Positions 1 through 6,270 of a DNA stretch of 11,483 bases are shown one piece after another. Made by a program: the position numbers and the translations under genes. Positions within the stretch are counted from its first letter, which is position 1, and each line of letters opens with the position of its first letter. Source of the DNA: Tannerella sp. (GTDB lineage Bacteria; Bacteroidota; Bacteroidia; Bacteroidales; Tannerellaceae); the NCBI GenBank assembly GCA_031290635.1, contig JAITNE010000021.1, forward strand, positions 1 to 11,483. The letters are read 5' to 3'. The notes under the pieces are model-generated. The model searched no databases, was not told the origin of the DNA, and was given only the letters and a program-made list of their open reading frames with translations.

Positions 1-10
1 TCTCCGGTAT

Positions 11-36
11 CGTCATTGCGAGGCACGAAGCAATCT
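11..36. repeat. 26-bp dispersed repeat, copy 1
   Basis: A 26-bp sequence beginning CGTCATTGCGAGG and ending GAAGCAATCT. It recurs at 2746-2771 in the same orientation with one mismatch (C at position 24 here, A in the other copy). Both copies lie between genes. Very similar extragenic sequences (CGTCATTGCGAGG...GCAATC) occur in many unrelated bacterial genomes, so this is probably a widespread non-coding repeat. No function can be assigned. Confidence 0.75.
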
Positions 37-91
37 AAGAGTTAATTTTGCGCGCGGATAGCGCATATTCATGGGATTCAGGCATAAAAAC

Positions 92-155
92 AGCACGCAG
101 ATGACGTTAATACAAGAGAGTTGCATAAGATTATACATTTCGTCATCTGCGTGCT
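92..155 (-). terminator. Terminator-like hairpin after the 166-825 gene
   Basis: Perfect 15-bp inverted repeat: arm AGCACGCAGATGACG at 92-106 and its reverse complement at 141-155, separated by 34 bases. It starts 10 bases beyond the TAG stop of the minus-strand gene. Read on the minus strand, the distal arm is followed directly by GTTTTTA, a short U tract. This fits a rho-independent terminator for the leftward transcript, although the loop is long for one. It could instead be a mobile palindrome. Confidence 0.55.
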
Positions 156-165
156 TAAAAATCAT

Positions 166-825
166 CTAAGGGATGATTGCGGAGCTAATCCCGCTCCAGG
201 GACCTTTCTCGCCACGGGTGTTTTCCCAGCGGAGGCAGAAGTAAACCGTCTTGCCTCTTTGGGTATCATCAAAAGTGAGGGTAAGGGGTGAATTGGTGTC
301 GAAAGCTGAATTGGTCAGCTCGTTAACACTATCGGGCGGCGTCTCAAGGAGCATCCAGCGCACTTCTGCACCGTGTTGTCCTTTCGGTTTCGCCTTGTGT
401 TCGCTTTCCTGATCGTGAAAGAACAGCTTCAATTCTCTAATCATTGAAGTATCGACTTTCACTGCCGGAAAGGTGAGAGCGATGGGCGCATTTGAATGAT
501 GGTCGGGCGGAATCGCAATACCCATCAAATCCAAAGCATCCGGAGAAACGTACGGACTCGCCACAAGCATCTTTACTAACTGTCTGAAATCAGGTTCATA
601 GTCTCCCCTTCTTTCATTCTTAATAAAGGTGATATTCGGCGTACGCGTATGAGGGTCTATATAATCCCCATAAGCAGCAGTCCATTCCTTTTTCTTCGGA
701 GTGATATGCGCGGCGTACCATGTAGAGTCGATGTTCCACAGGGTCATGTTCGTCTCGGTCGTCGGAGTAATTGTTTTCTGGACTTTATCGAATCCAGCGT
801 CATCTTGAGGAATTGTTGTTGGCAT
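166..825 (-). CDS. Conserved hypothetical protein, 219 aa, FN3-like C-terminus
   Basis: This 219-residue soluble-looking protein begins at an ATG (minus strand, 825) preceded by the A/T-rich context TTAAAATT and ends at TAG. No signal peptide or membrane segment is visible. The N-terminal half (about 1-110) is rich in Trp, Tyr and charged residues and contains DPHTRTP and FIKNERR. The second half contains HGAEVRW (about 150-156), then RGKTVYFCLRWENTRGEKGPW (about 189-210) and a final AIIP. That ending resembles the closing strands of a fibronectin-III-like beta sandwich. I recall near-identical wording in uncharacterised 210-220 aa proteins of Bacteroidales, so it is probably a genuine conserved family, but no function is known to me. 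It lies 17 bp downstream of the small repeat-containing ORF and is followed by a hairpin terminator. A one-mismatch -7 box (TATATTTA, 851-858) lies upstream. Confidence 0.8.
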   Translation of the reverse strand: MPTTIPQDDAGFDKVQKTITPTTETNMTLWNIDSTWYAAHITPKKKEWTAAYGDYIDPHTRTPNITFIKNERRGDYEPDFRQLVKMLVASPYVSPDALDLMGIAIPPDHHSNAPIALTFPAVKVDTSMIRELKLFFHDQESEHKAKPKGQHGAEVRWMLLETPPDSVNELTNSAFDTNSPLTLTFDDTQRGKTVYFCLRWENTRGEKGPWSGISSAIIP

Positions 826-842
826 AATTTTAACTGTGTTAA

Positions 843-1190
843 TTAGTACTTAAATATAAAATATGCCTCTCTTGTATATTTTATTGCTAATGGCAAAAAT
901 GCGTTTTTTATCTGAAAATGGTCGCAGGCATGCCACGGAAGCGTTTTTGTGATTCTGCGTATCGAAACGGAACGGCTGCGTATCGAAACGGAACGGCTGC
1001 GTGTCGAAACGGAACGGCTGCGTGTCGAAACGGAACGGCTGCGTATCGAAGTTTTTTGGCTGCGTATCGAAACGGAATGGATAGTACGCACGTCTGCGAA
1101 CGGAATATTATCGTCGTTGACCGATATATTGTCATCCGCAAGCGGCGTACTGTTGTATGCGAGCTGAAAAATTCTATTGTTGTAATCCAT
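843..1190 (-). CDS. Small repeat-containing hypothetical protein, 115 aa
   Basis: Start chosen at the ATG at 1190 (MDYNN...), which has the same AATT-ATG context as neighbouring genes and lies about 27 bases from a perfect TAnnTTTG element at 1217-1224. An in-frame ATG at 1205 would leave almost no leader, and the longer frame to 1259 begins only at TTG. The first 40 residues are polar and acidic (LADDNISVNDDN). The middle is a run of RSVSIRS-type heptapeptides encoded by the 21-bp tandem array. The last 37 residues are unremarkable and end at TAA, 17 bp before the next gene. No domain is recognised. The array is open in all six frames, so coding is uncertain: the opposite strand (949-1167) gives an LRIETER heptad that looks like a coiled coil. 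The minus strand is preferred because of the promoter-like box and colinearity with its neighbours. Confidence 0.4.
   Translation of the reverse strand: MDYNNRIFQLAYNSTPLADDNISVNDDNIPFADVRTIHSVSIRSQKTSIRSRSVSTRSRSVSTRSRSVSIRSRSVSIRRITKTLPWHACDHFQIKNAFLPLAIKYTREAYFIFKY
955..1080. repeat. 21-bp tandem repeat, six units
   Basis: Six head-to-tail 21-bp units start at 955, 976, 997, 1018, 1039 and 1060. Each begins CTGCGTATCGAAA or CTGCGTGTCGAAA, and most end CGGAACGG. Units 3 and 4 share an A-to-G change, unit 5 has GTTTTTT in place of the second half, and unit 6 ends AATGG. A degraded partial unit may follow near 1092. Because 21 is a multiple of three, copy-number change preserves the frame, and the unit has no stop in any of the six frames. 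There are no spacers, so it is not CRISPR. Confidence 0.9.
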
Positions 1191-1216
1191 AATTATATTC
1201 CTCATATTTGAGGCTA

Positions 1217-1224
1217 CAAAGATA
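1217..1224 (-). promoter_or_regulatory. Bacteroidota -7 element upstream of the small ORF
   Basis: The minus strand reads TATCTTTG, a perfect match to the Bacteroidota -7 consensus TAnnTTTG. It lies 12 bases before the ATG at 1205 and 27 bases before the preferred ATG at 1190. A clear TTTG at the -33 position is not seen, only a T-rich tract. Confidence 0.5.
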
Positions 1225-1326
1225 CGGATGTTATTTGGAATAAAAAAATATTTCGGCAATTATTTTTTGTATTTCCCTGATTTTTAACATTTGGCCGGCG
1301 CTGAAAGCATTGCAGGAAGCATAATA

Positions 1327-1361
1327 AATTCCTAATTCCTAATTTCTAATTCCTAATTCCT
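1327..1361. repeat. Heptamer tandem repeat (AATTCCT)x5
   Basis: Five 7-bp units, four AATTCCT and one AATTTCT, lie between the small ORF and the symporter. The array ends 10 bases beyond the symporter's TAA stop. It belongs to a set of heptamer arrays in this window. Confidence 0.85.
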
Positions 1362-1371
1362 ACCTTGCCTG

Positions 1372-2619
1372 TTAATCCACTATCGCTGCTATCACTGCGT
1401 CTCCGGTAACGTTGACCGATGTACGGAGCATGTCAAGCGGACGGTCGATGCCGAGTATCAAAGCCAGGCCTTCTGCGGGGATGCCTACGGCCGTCAGCAC
1501 TATCGTCAGTATTACGAAGCTGCCGCCCGGAATCGCCGGCGTGCCTATCGAGGATACTATCGCCATGCCGATGATTATCAGCAGCTGCGTTATGCTAAGG
1601 TCGATGCCGAGTACTTGCGCTATGAACAGGACGGCGATGGTCTGGTAACAGCTTGTGCCGTCCATGTTGATGGTTGTGCCGATGGGGAGGATGAACGAGG
1701 CCGTTTCGGCGGAGACGCCGAGCTTCTTCTCGACCGCGTTGATGGTTACGGGCAGGGTCGCGGCGCTGCTGCTCGTAGTGAAGGCAAACAGCTGTACGGG
1801 ATACATTACTTTATGGAATTTTTTGACCGATATTTTGGTGAAGAAGTGTACTATCACCGGATAAAAGAAAAACATCATGAAAAGCAGGGCTGCGACGACC
1901 GTCAAGGCATATACTCCTAAAGCCGAAAAGATGCTCAGATCGCCCTTGAAGTCGGTTATTATGCCGGCCATCAACGCCGCGACGCCGTAGGGGGCGAAGC
2001 GTATCACGTAATCGACCATGCGCAGGATTACGTCGTTAAGTCCGTCGATAAGGTCGATTACGGGCTTGATTTTGGGGGATTTGATGGTCAATGCCGCGAC
2101 GCCGAAAAACAGGGCGAAGAATATCACCTGCAACATGCGGGAATTGTCGGTCGCAGCATCGAAGACGTTGTTTGGTACGATGTCTTCGATAAACGCCAGC
2201 GGGCCTTTCTTCTTCTCCTCGACGGCGGCTTTTTCCTTCTCGGCGGCTATTTCGAGGTACTGTGCCTGGATATGTTCTACCTTTGCCTTGTCAACCATCT
2301 TGCCGGGCTTTGCGAGCAGTCCGGCCGAAAGTCCGATTGAAACGGATATGACGGACATCAGCAGATAAAAGATGAGGGCTTTAGTACCGATGCGCGAAAA
2401 GGAACTGACGTCCTTAAGTCCCGTCAATCCCTTTATCAGCGAGACAAATACAAGGGGTATGGCTATCAGCTGCAGCAGTCGGATAAACAGGCGTCCGAAG
2501 GGATAGATATAGTCGTTGACCGCCTGCGTGCCGCTCGCGAACTGCAATGCGAGGATGCCGACTGCTACGCCTGCAATCATGCCGACCAGTATCTGAAGAT
2601 ATAATGGAATAGTTTTCAT
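1372..2619 (-). CDS. Dicarboxylate/amino acid:cation symporter (GltP/DctA family)
   Basis: A 415-residue inner-membrane secondary transporter of the DAACS family, which takes up acidic amino acids or C4-dicarboxylates with H+ or Na+. Hydrophobic segments run the length of the protein. The family landmarks are present and ordered: the serine-rich hairpin HP1 TTSSSAATLPVT (281-292), NMDGT in TM7 (318-322), the HP2 tip PAIPGGS (361-367) and the TM8 substrate site DMLRTSVNVTGD (396-407). By alignment with GltPh, D396, R399, T400, N403 and D407 occupy the substrate positions. The arginine is the residue associated with acidic substrates, so glutamate/aspartate or dicarboxylate is likely. A charged loop rich in Lys, Glu and Ala (about 104-140) lies between early helices. 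Length is typical of the family. It starts at the ATG at 2619 and ends at TAA. An AATTAAG array begins three bases upstream of the start, within the presumed leader. The exact substrate cannot be read from sequence. Confidence 0.93.
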   Translation of the reverse strand: MKTIPLYLQILVGMIAGVAVGILALQFASGTQAVNDYIYPFGRLFIRLLQLIAIPLVFVSLIKGLTGLKDVSSFSRIGTKALIFYLLMSVISVSIGLSAGLLAKPGKMVDKAKVEHIQAQYLEIAAEKEKAAVEEKKKGPLAFIEDIVPNNVFDAATDNSRMLQVIFFALFFGVAALTIKSPKIKPVIDLIDGLNDVILRMVDYVIRFAPYGVAALMAGIITDFKGDLSIFSALGVYALTVVAALLFMMFFFYPVIVHFFTKISVKKFHKVMYPVQLFAFTTSSSAATLPVTINAVEKKLGVSAETASFILPIGTTINMDGTSCYQTIAVLFIAQVLGIDLSITQLLIIIGMAIVSSIGTPAIPGGSFVILTIVLTAVGIPAEGLALILGIDRPLDMLRTSVNVTGDAVIAAIVD

Positions 2620-2622
2620 TTG

Positions 2623-2677
2623 AATTAAGAATTAAAAATTAAGAATTAAGAGGGGGGAAGAATAATTAAGAATTAAG
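2623..2677. repeat. Heptamer repeat (AATTAAG) at the symporter start
   Basis: Four contiguous 7-bp units run from 2623 to 2650 (AATTAAG, AATTAAA, AATTAAG, AATTAAG). A G-rich interruption (AGGGGGGAAG) follows, then two more units at 2664-2677. Degenerate traces (ATTAAG, AATTGAG) continue to about 2720. The array begins three bases before the symporter's ATG, so it probably forms the 5' leader and may also contain the promoter. No TAnnTTTG box is visible here. Confidence 0.8.
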
Positions 2678-2745
2678 AAACAACGTTCGACGGTAGTCAA
2701 TTAAGAGGGGATTAAGAATTGAGAATTGACTGCTGTGAGCGCACT

Positions 2746-2771
2746 CGTCATTGCGAGGAACGAAGCAATCT
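2746..2771. repeat. 26-bp dispersed repeat, copy 2
   Basis: Second copy of the CGTCATTGCGAGG...GAAGCAATCT element at 11-36, same orientation, one mismatch. It lies in the spacer between the Ntn hydrolase stop and the symporter start, just beyond the AATTAAG repeats. Confidence 0.75.
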
Positions 2772-2838
2772 GAAAAATTAATCGGGAATTGAAAATTATG
2801 GTGAATCTTCATTGGATAAATCTCTTCGGATTGATTTT

Positions 2839-4050
2839 TTATTGGTTGATGATGAAGTTTTCGTCAACGAATCTGCTGATTTCGGCCGCAAGTTCTACGA
2901 CTTCTGCCTTATCGACCGAGTCGGCTTGACGCCATTTGTCAATCCAGGGCGCTGCCATGCCGAAAACCTCGTTCTCTACAGGCGCTAACTGCTGCATATA
3001 GCCCGTTCCTTCACGGTTATGGAGCTTCGAGAACCGGAGATAGCTCTGCCCGTGTCCGCGACTGACGTCGAATACCGTAGCCTTCAACTCCAGCGCCCGG
3101 TTACACATCTGCGAAGTGTAATTCTCGCCTCCTCGCATCAGCAACGGCGCGTTGTCGCGTCCGGCTTTGACCCACGACGGAATAGCTATGGAGCAGGGAG
3201 TGTAACCCAAGACAGTCCACATCGTAGTAAGCTCGGGGTTTTCGCCCTTACGGACGCCCTGAACTACGGTCGAGCTTGCGGTAGAGTTGCGCGGGATAAA
3301 GTCGGCGTCGGGAATATATCCGTTCTTGAACGACGCCATGGTGGACTCGTCCGTGAAGTCGGCGTCCATCAGGGAATGATAGAAACAGCGTGCCAGCTTG
3401 TTGAATATCCACTGCGGAGTGAAATTTTTCGACGGCGCTTGCTTGACCATCTGGTGCATGACGGTCTGGTAGCGGATATATCCCTCGCCCTTGTCGTAGA
3501 AACCGGTGTAGGAGAAGTTGGTATAGACCAGATAGCCGAGTGGAGCGGTCGCGGGGTCGTTGACGTCGATCATGCGGTATCCGTCGGGGTAAGTCTCGAA
3601 GTAAGCCGCATTGCCTTCGGCGTCGATTACACCGTAGTTTGATTCTACCTGCAATGGCTTGGGCAGAGTGTCAAGGAAAGCCTTGAAATCGGGAACATTG
3701 CCGCACACCTCCAAAGCGCGCCGCATGACCCATCCGTTGCTCGAAGTAACGCGATTCTCGGTCAGATTGTACGACAAGGTGTTCATTATCGAAAAACCTT
3801 TGGCGTTAGTACCGGTCCAGATACTCGCCGTAGCTTCGTCGGCAGAGCTGTTGCGAACTATGCCGAGCAGCGGTAAACCCTTGTCGTCGGAGTATATCAA
3901 ACTGTGGTTGAGGTTGTCCGTATCACAGTTTTTCCACATCAACGGCCTTCCGTCCCTGGTGGCTTTGCCGGAGATGATGACCGACGAGCATGCGGTCGAA
4001 TATTGACCTGAAAAGCTAAGTAAAAAGCTAAGTAAAACAGTATATTTCAT
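2839..4050 (-). CDS. Secreted C45-like Ntn hydrolase (acyl-amide hydrolase)
   Basis: A 403-residue protein with an N-terminal signal peptide (1-20; basic start, hydrophobic core VLLSFLLSFSG) ending at YSTA. Cys21 follows directly, in CSSVIISGKATRDGRPLMWKNCDTD. In choloylglycine hydrolase/C45-type Ntn hydrolases the nucleophile is an N-terminal cysteine exposed by cleavage, and Cys21 fits. The downstream GRPLMWKN block is also typical of Bacteroidales members, which act on linear amides (acyl-amino acids, conjugated bile acids, peptides). Position 42 is Cys (TGT), where I expect Arg (WKNRDT). The Arg is a substrate-binding residue, so this copy may be altered. STAC also resembles a weak lipobox, so a lipoprotein is an alternative. 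It starts at an ATG with AAAATT upstream, 26 bases from a perfect -7 box, and ends at TAA. Substrate unknown. Confidence 0.82.
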   Translation of the reverse strand: MKYTVLLSFLLSFSGQYSTACSSVIISGKATRDGRPLMWKNCDTDNLNHSLIYSDDKGLPLLGIVRNSSADEATASIWTGTNAKGFSIMNTLSYNLTENRVTSSNGWVMRRALEVCGNVPDFKAFLDTLPKPLQVESNYGVIDAEGNAAYFETYPDGYRMIDVNDPATAPLGYLVYTNFSYTGFYDKGEGYIRYQTVMHQMVKQAPSKNFTPQWIFNKLARCFYHSLMDADFTDESTMASFKNGYIPDADFIPRNSTASSTVVQGVRKGENPELTTMWTVLGYTPCSIAIPSWVKAGRDNAPLLMRGGENYTSQMCNRALELKATVFDVSRGHGQSYLRFSKLHNREGTGYMQQLAPVENEVFGMAAPWIDKWRQADSVDKAEVVELAAEISRFVDENFIINQ

Positions 4051-4075
4051 AATTTTATTTTATATGATGAGGCTG

Positions 4076-4083
4076 CAAAAATA
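4076..4083 (-). promoter_or_regulatory. Bacteroidota -7 element for the Ntn hydrolase
   Basis: The minus strand reads TATTTTTG, a perfect TAnnTTTG, in the 45-bp gap between the thioesterase stop and the hydrolase ATG. The box ends 25 bases before the ATG, leaving a leader of roughly 20 bases. No TTTG at the expected -33 spacing was found. It suggests the hydrolase has its own promoter. Confidence 0.5.
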
Positions 4084-4095
4084 GACAAAATAAAT

Positions 4096-4515
4096 TTAAT
4101 CGACCGCATCAAAGGGTAGCGGCACATCCTTACGGTATCCGGTGCCGTTGAAAGTAGCAATCAGTTCGCCCTGTTCGTTAGTTACTTTCACTTCGCAGTG
4201 CGACAGCCGGCTGTGATTGAAAACTTCCTGCGCTTCGGCAAACAAGTATCCTGCACGCTCGGATTTGAAGATATGTATCTCGGAACATATCGAGTAAGTC
4301 AGCTTGGAATGCGTGTTTGTAGCTACGGCGAAAGCAAGGTCGGCAAGCGTGAAGATAGCGCCGCCCTGACAAACTCCGCCGCCATTGTAGTGCTTTGGCA
4401 GAATCTCCATCCGCGCACGAGCATAGCCCTTGCCTACGTCCAACAACTCGACGCCCGCACCAGCCGCAAAAGCGTCGCCCTTAAAAAACTCCCTTATCTT
4501 GTCTATATTTTCCAT
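4096..4515 (-). CDS. PaaI-family hotdog thioesterase
   Basis: A 139-residue single-domain hotdog protein. It carries the PaaI/DUF4442-type motif HYNGGGVCQGGAIFTLAD (42-59). Asp59 matches the catalytic acid on the central helix, and the helix continues LAFAVATN. The usual HGG is QGG here (Gln50), a variant I associate with Bacteroidales members. A later conserved stretch is SHCEVKVTNEQGELIATFNGTGYRKD (about 104-129), with NGTGYRKD closing the last strand. Proteins of this family hydrolyse acyl-CoA thioesters, often aromatic or medium-chain, in the cytoplasm as dimers or tetramers. The substrate here cannot be inferred, as no phenylacetate genes are nearby. It starts at the ATG at 4515 and ends at TAA. 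The upstream leader contains the 13-unit heptamer array. Confidence 0.85.
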   Translation of the reverse strand: MENIDKIREFFKGDAFAAGAGVELLDVGKGYARARMEILPKHYNGGGVCQGGAIFTLADLAFAVATNTHSKLTYSICSEIHIFKSERAGYLFAEAQEVFNHSRLSHCEVKVTNEQGELIATFNGTGYRKDVPLPFDAVD

Positions 4516-4523
4516 TTGAATAT

Positions 4524-4614
4524 AATTTCTAACTTCTAATTTCTAATTTCTAATTTCTAATTTCTAACTTCTAACTTCTAATTTCTAATTTCTAACTTCT
4601 AATTTCTAATTTCT
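4524..4614. repeat. Heptamer tandem repeat AA(T/C)TTCT, 13 units
   Basis: Thirteen contiguous 7-bp units, nine AATTTCT and four AACTTCT (units 2, 7, 8 and 11), with a partial AACTCAT at the end. The array fills most of the gap between the cysS stop (4630) and the thioesterase start (4515). If the thioesterase is cotranscribed with cysS, the array is the intercistronic spacer. No hairpin or promoter box was seen in it. It is the longest heptamer array in the window. Confidence 0.92.
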
Positions 4615-4629
4615 AACTCATATTAATTC

Positions 4630-6099
4630 TCAATTTTTCCACTCGAAGCCGTCCTTAGTGTCTTTAATTGTAAATCCATAAGAAGTCAGTTCGTTGCGTA
4701 TCATGTCTGAAGTAGCCCAATCCTTGTTTTGTTTAGCTTGCAGACGGATATTGAGCAAGAGGTCGATAGCTTTCCTGTAAGCCTCGACATTGCCGTCCGC
4801 CGTTTCGACAGCAGTTTGCAAACCCAGAATCTCTTCAACAAAAACATGAAACACCTCGCGCAACTCCTTAATATCATCACCGGAGAACGTCCCGTTACCG
4901 TCGTAAACAGTGTTGATAGCCTTGCAGACATCAAAGAGATGAGAAATTACTGTCGGTGTATTGAGGTCGTCGCAGATAGCCTCCTCGCACCGCTCGCGCA
5001 GTCCTCCGACATTAACGTTGACGGTCGAAGCGCCATCCACCGAAGGCTGTATCTTGTTAAGATGCGAATACGCTTCGAGCAAACGTTCAAGACCTTTCCC
5101 GGCAGCCGCCAGAGCCTCGTTGCTGAAATCAACCGTGCTGCGATAGTGCGCCTGCAAAATAAAGAAACGGATGGTCATCGGCGTGAAAGCCTGCGTGAGC
5201 GACTTGTTATTACCCGTGAAAAACTCGTCCAGCGTGATGAAGTTGCCAAGCGACTTGCCCATCTTCTGACCGTTGATTGTAATCATGTTATTGTGCATCC
5301 AATAGTGCACCATATCGCTTCCCTGCGAAGCTACAGCCTGCGCTATCTCACACTCGTGATGAGGGAAAACAAGATCCATCCCGCCGCCGTGAATGTCGAA
5401 ATGCTCGCCGAGATACTTCCTCCCCATGGCAGTACACTCGCAGTGCCAGCCCGGAAAGCCGTCGCTCCACGGCGAAGGCCAGCGCATGATGTGCTCCGGC
5501 TGAGCCTTCTTCCAAAGCGCGAAGTCTATAGGGTTACGCTTCTCGTCCTGCCCTTCGAGTTCGCGGGTAGTGTTGAGCATATCCTCAATATTGCGGTGAG
5601 AAAGGACGCCGTAATGATGGTCATGGTTATATTTCTCGACGTCGAAGTAAACAGAGCCTTCGCTGACGTAAGCATAACCATTGTCAAGGATTTGCTGCAC
5701 GAGAGCTATCTGGTCGATGATGTGCCCCGAAGCGTGCGGCTCGATGCTCGGCGGCAGGACGTTGAGCGCATCCATAGCTTTGTGGTAGCGCAGGGTGTAG
5801 TGCTGCACTATCTCCATCGGCTCTAACTGCTCGAGGCGCGCTTTCCTGGCTATCTTGTCTTCACCGGCGTCGGCGTCGTGTTCGAGATGTCCTACATCGG
5901 TGATGTTGCGCACGTAACGCACTTTGTAACCCAGATGCCGCAGTAAACGGAAGAGTATGTCGAAGGTAATAGCCGGCCGTGCATGACCCAGATGTGGGTC
6001 GCCATAGACCGTAGGCCCACAAACGTAGATTCCGGCATGATTGTCATGCAAGGGAACAAAGGTTTCTTTCTTTCCGGACAGGGTGTTGTAAATTGTCAT
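4630..6099 (-). CDS. cysS: Cysteinyl-tRNA synthetase
   Basis: A 489-residue class I aminoacyl-tRNA synthetase that charges tRNA-Cys with cysteine in the cytoplasm. The order of motifs is complete: [18 protein letters not shown] with HLGH as the HIGH signature (36-39), [10 protein letters not shown] (217-226), HHECE (247-251) and KMGKS as the KMSKS loop (279-283). The zinc ligands by comparison with E. coli CysS are Cys27, Cys222, His247 and Glu251, all present. An anticodon-binding helical domain follows and the protein ends DGFEWKN. It stops at TGA at a normal family C-terminus, which shows that this genome uses TGA as a stop. The start ATG at 6099 gives the usual family N-terminus ([10 protein letters not shown]). 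Heptamer arrays lie on both sides. Length is within the usual range. Confidence 0.97.
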   Translation of the reverse strand: MTIYNTLSGKKETFVPLHDNHAGIYVCGPTVYGDPHLGHARPAITFDILFRLLRHLGYKVRYVRNITDVGHLEHDADAGEDKIARKARLEQLEPMEIVQHYTLRYHKAMDALNVLPPSIEPHASGHIIDQIALVQQILDNGYAYVSEGSVYFDVEKYNHDHHYGVLSHRNIEDMLNTTRELEGQDEKRNPIDFALWKKAQPEHIMRWPSPWSDGFPGWHCECTAMGRKYLGEHFDIHGGGMDLVFPHHECEIAQAVASQGSDMVHYWMHNNMITINGQKMGKSLGNFITLDEFFTGNNKSLTQAFTPMTIRFFILQAHYRSTVDFSNEALAAAGKGLERLLEAYSHLNKIQPSVDGASTVNVNVGGLRERCEEAICDDLNTPTVISHLFDVCKAINTVYDGNGTFSGDDIKELREVFHVFVEEILGLQTAVETADGNVEAYRKAIDLLLNIRLQAKQNKDWATSDMIRNELTSYGFTIKDTKDGFEWKN

Positions 6100-6122
6100 C
6101 AGTAATTAATTAATCGTGAATC

Positions 6123-6210
6123 GTGAATAGTGAATAATGAGCGGCGAGTTGTGAATAACGAACAGTGAACAGTGAACAGTGAACAGTGAATAGTGAATAA
6201 TGAGCGGCGA
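6123..6210. repeat. 25-bp direct repeat with AACAGTG heptamers
   Basis: An identical 25-bp sequence beginning GTGAATAGTGAATAATG and ending GCGGCGA occurs at 6123-6147 and 6186-6210. Between and overlapping the copies are four contiguous AACAGTG heptamers (6161-6188) and one AATAGTG (6189-6195). The block lies between cysS and the aldehyde dehydrogenase, in the cysS leader. No TAnnTTTG box is seen in it. Confidence 0.85.
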
Positions 6211-6235
6211 ATAGAACCTCTACATGGTTTTTGCG

Positions 6236-6270
6236 CACTCTTCACTATTCACTCTTAACTCTTAACTCTT
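6236..6270. repeat. Heptamer repeat (CACTCTT/AACTCTT)x5 overlapping a stop codon
   Basis: Five 7-bp units (CACTCTT, CACTATT, CACTCTT, AACTCTT, AACTCTT). The last two run into the end of the aldehyde dehydrogenase gene and supply its TAA stop and the final Lys-Ser codons. Confidence 0.8.

Noticed and set aside
955..1080. CRISPR array
   Set aside because: Units are contiguous with no unique spacers, and there are no cas genes.
949..1167. Plus-strand ORF with LRIETER coiled-coil heptads
   Set aside because: No promoter or leader signal was seen on the plus strand and neighbours run the other way. It is kept as an alternative within the 21-bp repeat finding, not as a gene.
4729..5826. Long plus-strand frame of 365 codons opposite cysS
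   Set aside because: It is a shadow of cysS, which has complete catalytic and zinc-binding motifs on the other strand.
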